This document shows, piece by piece, positions 61,207-64,000 of a stretch of 64,000 bases of DNA. The notes under the pieces are model-generated. The model did no database searches. It was not told the DNA's origin and saw only the letters and a program-made list of their open reading frames with translations. The DNA is from Prorocentrum cordatum (lineage: Eukaryota > Sar > Dinophyceae > Prorocentrales > Prorocentraceae), in contig CAUYUJ010000203.1 of assembly GCA_963575745.1 (NCBI GenBank), positions 587,499 to 651,498 on the forward strand. The letters are read 5' to 3'. Within the stretch, counting starts at the first letter, position 1. Each line of letters opens with the position of its first letter. The position numbers and the translations under genes are program-made.

Positions 61207-63402
61207 TCAGATGTCCTGATCGTCTTGGAGGAAGTCACGCCAGTCCGGCGGCTGCCAAGAATCGATGATGCGCCTGGAGCCACCGCCCGTGCTGCCGCCG
61301 ATGTCCAGGTAGTCGCCATCGCCCCTGAACAGACGGCCGTGCCCCAACGCCAGAATCGCTTGGTTGCGGATTTGAAGCAGCGCTCCGCTCTCAAACATCT
61401 GCAACACGTCCAGCTGCCTGCGCGTGAAGTTCGGCTTTGGCTGGCCAGCCTGGGCAGACAGATGGAGGGAAAGCCGCTCCCCCTCGTTGTAGCGCGCGAT
61501 GGCCTCGGCCTTCTGGTGGTGCAGCCGGCGCCGCTGTTGCCGCAGAGCTTCCTCGGGAACTGCTGCATCACGGCCCTCACTGTGATCAGCTTGCAACGCT
61601 TGCGTTAGCCAATCAACGTCGAAGCGCCCTGAGAAGGCCAGCACCTCCCAGATCTGTTTGGTACCGGCCACACGTTGCAAATGGCGATGCCACCGCTTAC
61701 GCTTCTGGTCTTTCACAAACTTGGCGACGCTACCCAGACCTGCACCCTTGGCCTGGCCACCTTTTCCCGCAGGCTGAGAAGCACCGTGAGAACCTTTCTT
61801 ACCGCCTGGCCCTTTGTTCGGACCCTGCGGAACCGCATGGCCCCCTTGTGGCGCAGACTTGCCTTTCGCTTTTCCCTTTTCGATATCCCGTTCCTGAAGC
61901 GCACGCTGCTGCCGCGACTGCTCGTACTGGTCGCGAGCTACTCTGACCAATTCCTGGCGCTCAGGCTCCGTGAGAACGTAGCGCATGTCGTCGATGTTCT
62001 TGCTCCGCAGAAAGTCATGTCGAAGCTTAAGGACAGAGAGAATGGCTCGGCCAGTCTCCTCCTGAGACGCAAAGGCCGCGTCATATTCCGAGCCAGGCTG
62101 AGGAGCGCCAGCTGGATTAGTGTCCGCTGGCTCCGTGGACTTCCTCTTTTTGAAAAGCAAGAGACTGAGATGATGGAGGACTTTCGGATCGTACTCCTCG
62201 TCGTACCTGTCGTCCCAAAGCTGCCTCAGCTCCCTGTGCAAGTCGTCCGCGCGATTCTGAACGACATCCTCGACGTAGTCGGGATCACCCGGTGAAGTCG
62301 GTGAAAGCGGAGGAGTAGAACTCGGCGACCGATCCCAATGCACAGAAGACTCGCGGTCCGCCTGTACGCTGACGTCGGCGTCGGAGACGTTTTCGACGAC
62401 AATCTTCCGCCTCTTGCTCTCCCCAGGCTGAATAGCACCAGGGAGAGTGAGCACAACCGCCACCGCATCGTGTGCGTCGTTGCGCATGCCACGATCCGTA
62501 AAAGACGCGCCAACGGCAATGGAGCAGAAACGGGCGACTGCTCCGCAGACCGCGACGTGGTCGCCTTTGAGGTCGGCCGGAGTGGCATGGACCTCCCATA
62601 CCTTCTCGTCGTTCTGCTGGCGCTGGTAAGCCTCCCGCGCCTCCTGGAAAGTGAGGTTGTCGTCGCCGACTACAAGCAGAACGACTGCCTGGTTTAGATT
62701 CTCAAGAATCTTGGCCAGGCCGTCCAGGTGCAAGCGGAGATGGCGAACTGTCCGCTTTCGAGTCTGGATGGTCGGCGGTTTCTTGCCGCACACGATGTGC
62801 ATGTTGGCGATCACCACGTGGAACTTGTCATGGCCTGGTTTGTTCACCTCAAAATGTGAAATAACAGCATCAATCTCTCGGCCGCTAGGAGGCCTGTAAA
62901 CTTTGCTGTCTTCGCACAGAGTCAGTTCCGCAGGCTGAGAAGCACCGCGGAACCCCCAGAGAGTCAAGTAGTTGTCGACCTCCGAGAAGCGAATGCCATC
63001 ACCGAAAGGCTTACTGAGGATCTCTGTCACGTTGATCCCTGCTCGGCGAAAGCCTTCACGGAACGCACCGACCTCGCAGCCACAGACAATATCAGCATCA
63101 GCGGTCTCCACTATCGTGGCGCACAACCTTCCGAAGTTAGCGCAGTGAGTGGCCGCCTGCTTACCAGTCATCATGCCCTGCTCGAACCCGAAATTGAACG
63201 AGGCGACCGTGAAAGACGCAGGCTGCACAGCGCCAGAACCAGGCGTCTGTCCACCTTCCTCCGCAGGCTGAGAAGCACCGCGAGGCGGCGCAGGCTGAGA
63301 AGCACCGCGAGGCGGCGACACTTCGGACGAGCCTCGCGGAGCAGAGGCTGCGGATGAACGTTGGACATGGGGGTACGGCCAGGGGAACGCCATTGCAATC
63401 AA
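61207..63402 (-). CDS. Endonuclease/exonuclease/phosphatase-like ORF with GASQPA repeats
   Basis: A single ORF of 731 residues; Met4 (63393) is an equally good start. Residues 62-320 show the motif order of the EEP fold: FTVASFNFG (Asn70), DIVCGCEVG (Glu110), VVIANMHI (Asn200, His202), VVGDDNLTF (Asp247, Asn249) and a late DAHDAVAV in place of the usual SDH. This fold covers Mg-dependent nucleases, including those of non-LTR retrotransposons, but no reverse transcriptase follows. The rest is charged, with Gly/Lys-rich 520-575 (KGKAKGKS) and a C-terminal globular part (GRLFRGDGDYLDIGGSTGGG). Seven GA(S/V/I/P)QP repeats are inserted in frame at 33-47, 58, 153, 322, about 430 and 545. A mobile-element nuclease is inferred. 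Confidence 0.65.
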   Translation of the reverse strand: MIAMAFPWPYPHVQRSSAASAPRGSSEVSPPRGASQPAPPRGASQPAEEGGQTPGSGAVQPASFTVASFNFGFEQGMMTGKQAATHCANFGRLCATIVETADADIVCGCEVGAFREGFRRAGINVTEILSKPFGDGIRFSEVDNYLTLWGFRGASQPAELTLCEDSKVYRPPSGREIDAVISHFEVNKPGHDKFHVVIANMHIVCGKKPPTIQTRKRTVRHLRLHLDGLAKILENLNQAVVLLVVGDDNLTFQEAREAYQRQQNDEKVWEVHATPADLKGDHVAVCGAVARFCSIAVGASFTDRGMRNDAHDAVAVVLTLPGAIQPGESKRRKIVVENVSDADVSVQADRESSVHWDRSPSSTPPLSPTSPGDPDYVEDVVQNRADDLHRELRQLWDDRYDEEYDPKVLHHLSLLLFKKRKSTEPADTNPAGAPQPGSEYDAAFASQEETGRAILSVLKLRHDFLRSKNIDDMRYVLTEPERQELVRVARDQYEQSRQQRALQERDIEKGKAKGKSAPQGGHAVPQGPNKGPGGKKGSHGASQPAGKGGQAKGAGLGSVAKFVKDQKRKRWHRHLQRVAGTKQIWEVLAFSGRFDVDWLTQALQADHSEGRDAAVPEEALRQQRRRLHHQKAEAIARYNEGERLSLHLSAQAGQPKPNFTRRQLDVLQMFESGALLQIRNQAILALGHGRLFRGDGDYLDIGGSTGGGSRRIIDSWQPPDWRDFLQDDQDI

Positions 63403-63524
63403 AACTCAGTGGTCTGCAGTGAATGAATGCAGTGGCACGATTGAATGCAGAGGACTGCAGTGTCACTAGCAAGTCCTGAACCAAACACAGCTGTGGCGGA
63501 AGGAGTATGAAGCGTCTGGCTATT

Positions 63525-63890
63525 CAAAATGTGGCCCGGGAATGGAGTTCTGGGAACTCGAAGACCAGGAAGTGGACTAGAGTTGGCTCCGGGCATCCAA
63601 AATGTGGCCCGGGAATGGAGTTCTGGGAAATGGAAGAGCACGAAGTGGCTTACAGTTGGCTCCGGGCATCCAAAATGTGGCCCGGGAATGGAGTTCTGGG
63701 AAATGGAAGAGCACGAAGTGGCCTACAGTTGGATCCGGCCCCCCAGAATGTGGCCCGGGAATGGAGTTCTGGGAAATAGAAGAGCACGAAGTGGCCTACA
63801 GTTGCATCCGGCCCCCCAGAATGTGGCCTGGGAATGGAGTTCTGGGAAGGCGAAGAGCACGAAGTGTGTGACTGTTGGTGAAAAACGAGC
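63525..63890 (+). repeat. 73-bp tandem repeat, five copies
   Basis: AATGGAGTTCTGGGAA starts at 63541, 63614, 63687, 63760 and 63833, exactly 73 bases apart. Each unit has ATGTGGCCCGGGAATGG and AGAGCACGAAGTGGCNTACA. 73 is not a multiple of three, so the open frames across it are artefacts. Confidence 0.97.
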
Positions 63891-64000
63891 CCGGCTCACT
63901 GCCGCCCGGCAACTCCCAACACCTGCCCGGACCCCCTGTGGAGTGATCTGCTGCTCTCTTTTGATCCCACTAGAAACCTATCAGTCTTCGCTGTTAGGTA

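Larger units (their letters stand above)
58180..63310. repeat. Dispersed ~20-bp motif GCAGGCTGAGAAGCACCGC
   Basis: At least 21 copies. Non-coding: about 58181, 58253, 58543, 58598, 59714, 60361, 60945, 61015, 61089, 61166. Inside the ORF at 58634: four copies in 59105-59215. Inside the ORF at 61207: about 61770, 62094, 62424, 62930, 63219, 63262, 63290. All are in the same orientation. Within both ORFs it is read on the minus strand in one frame as GA(S/A/I/P/V)QP(A/G). Confidence 0.92.

Noticed and set aside
63525-63890. CRISPR array
   Set aside because: The 73-bp units are contiguous tandem repeats with no unique spacers, and the genome is eukaryotic. The 55.5-56.3 kb and 84-bp arrays were rejected for the same reason.

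Overview
This window reads as nuclear DNA of a dinoflagellate, probably a GC-rich free-living species. The evidence is: very low gene density; genes split by introns with GC-AG as well as GT-AG ends, all with AG|G-type boundaries and short direct repeats at donor and acceptor; many dispersed terminal-inverted-repeat (TIR) elements, one of which makes up almost all of a 178-bp intron (introner-like); a probable relict trans-spliced leader; an ISXO2-type transposase; and large amounts of trinucleotide and degenerate satellite DNA. The species cannot be named from sequence alone.

Layout. 1-21.5 kb has no gene I can support. It holds (GAT)n and GATCGATTGTGA repeats (1-0.92 kb), composite CCAAGA-type satellite blocks (1.5-4 kb and 11.3-14.1 kb), CTC/GAC/ATC microsatellites (a 1.1-kb ATC tract at 16.4-17.5 kb), several TIR elements and a nested inverted-repeat structure at 19.8-21.4 kb. 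At 21.8-22.8 kb a plus-strand gene encodes an unknown protein with an SH3-like 'LNG' domain. From 25.2 to 29.4 kb on the minus strand there is a five-exon Ser/Thr protein kinase whose exons join in frame to 437 residues and carry a PDZ-like domain inside the kinase C-lobe. From 35.7 to 44.2 kb on the minus strand there is a mitochondrial-carrier-family gene of at least eight exons, its introns filled with microsatellites and TIR elements.

From 46.6 to 63.4 kb all protein-like ORFs are on the minus strand and look mobile or virus-like: a decayed ORF with one in-frame stop (46.65-47.94 kb), an ISXO2-like DDE transposase (50.9-52.1 kb), an 888-residue P-loop/SF3-like helicase ORF with a cysteine-peptidase-like C-terminus (52.7-55.4 kb), an unknown ORF (58.6-59.7 kb) between two 98%-identical 444-bp direct repeats, and a 731-residue ORF with an endonuclease/exonuclease/phosphatase-like N-terminus (61.2-63.4 kb). 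A ~20-bp motif (core GCAGGCTGAGAAGCACCGC) is scattered at least 21 times over 58.2-63.3 kb, both between genes and inside two ORFs, where it is always read in the same frame as GA(S/A)QPA. The window ends in five 73-bp tandem repeats.

The best candidates for something undescribed are the GASQPA-forming repeat together with its ORFs, the kinase with an inserted PDZ-like domain, and the set of TIR families that build introns here. Family letters (A-H) are labels used only in this report. Splice junctions were read by eye from conserved protein frames; no alignment or search was run.
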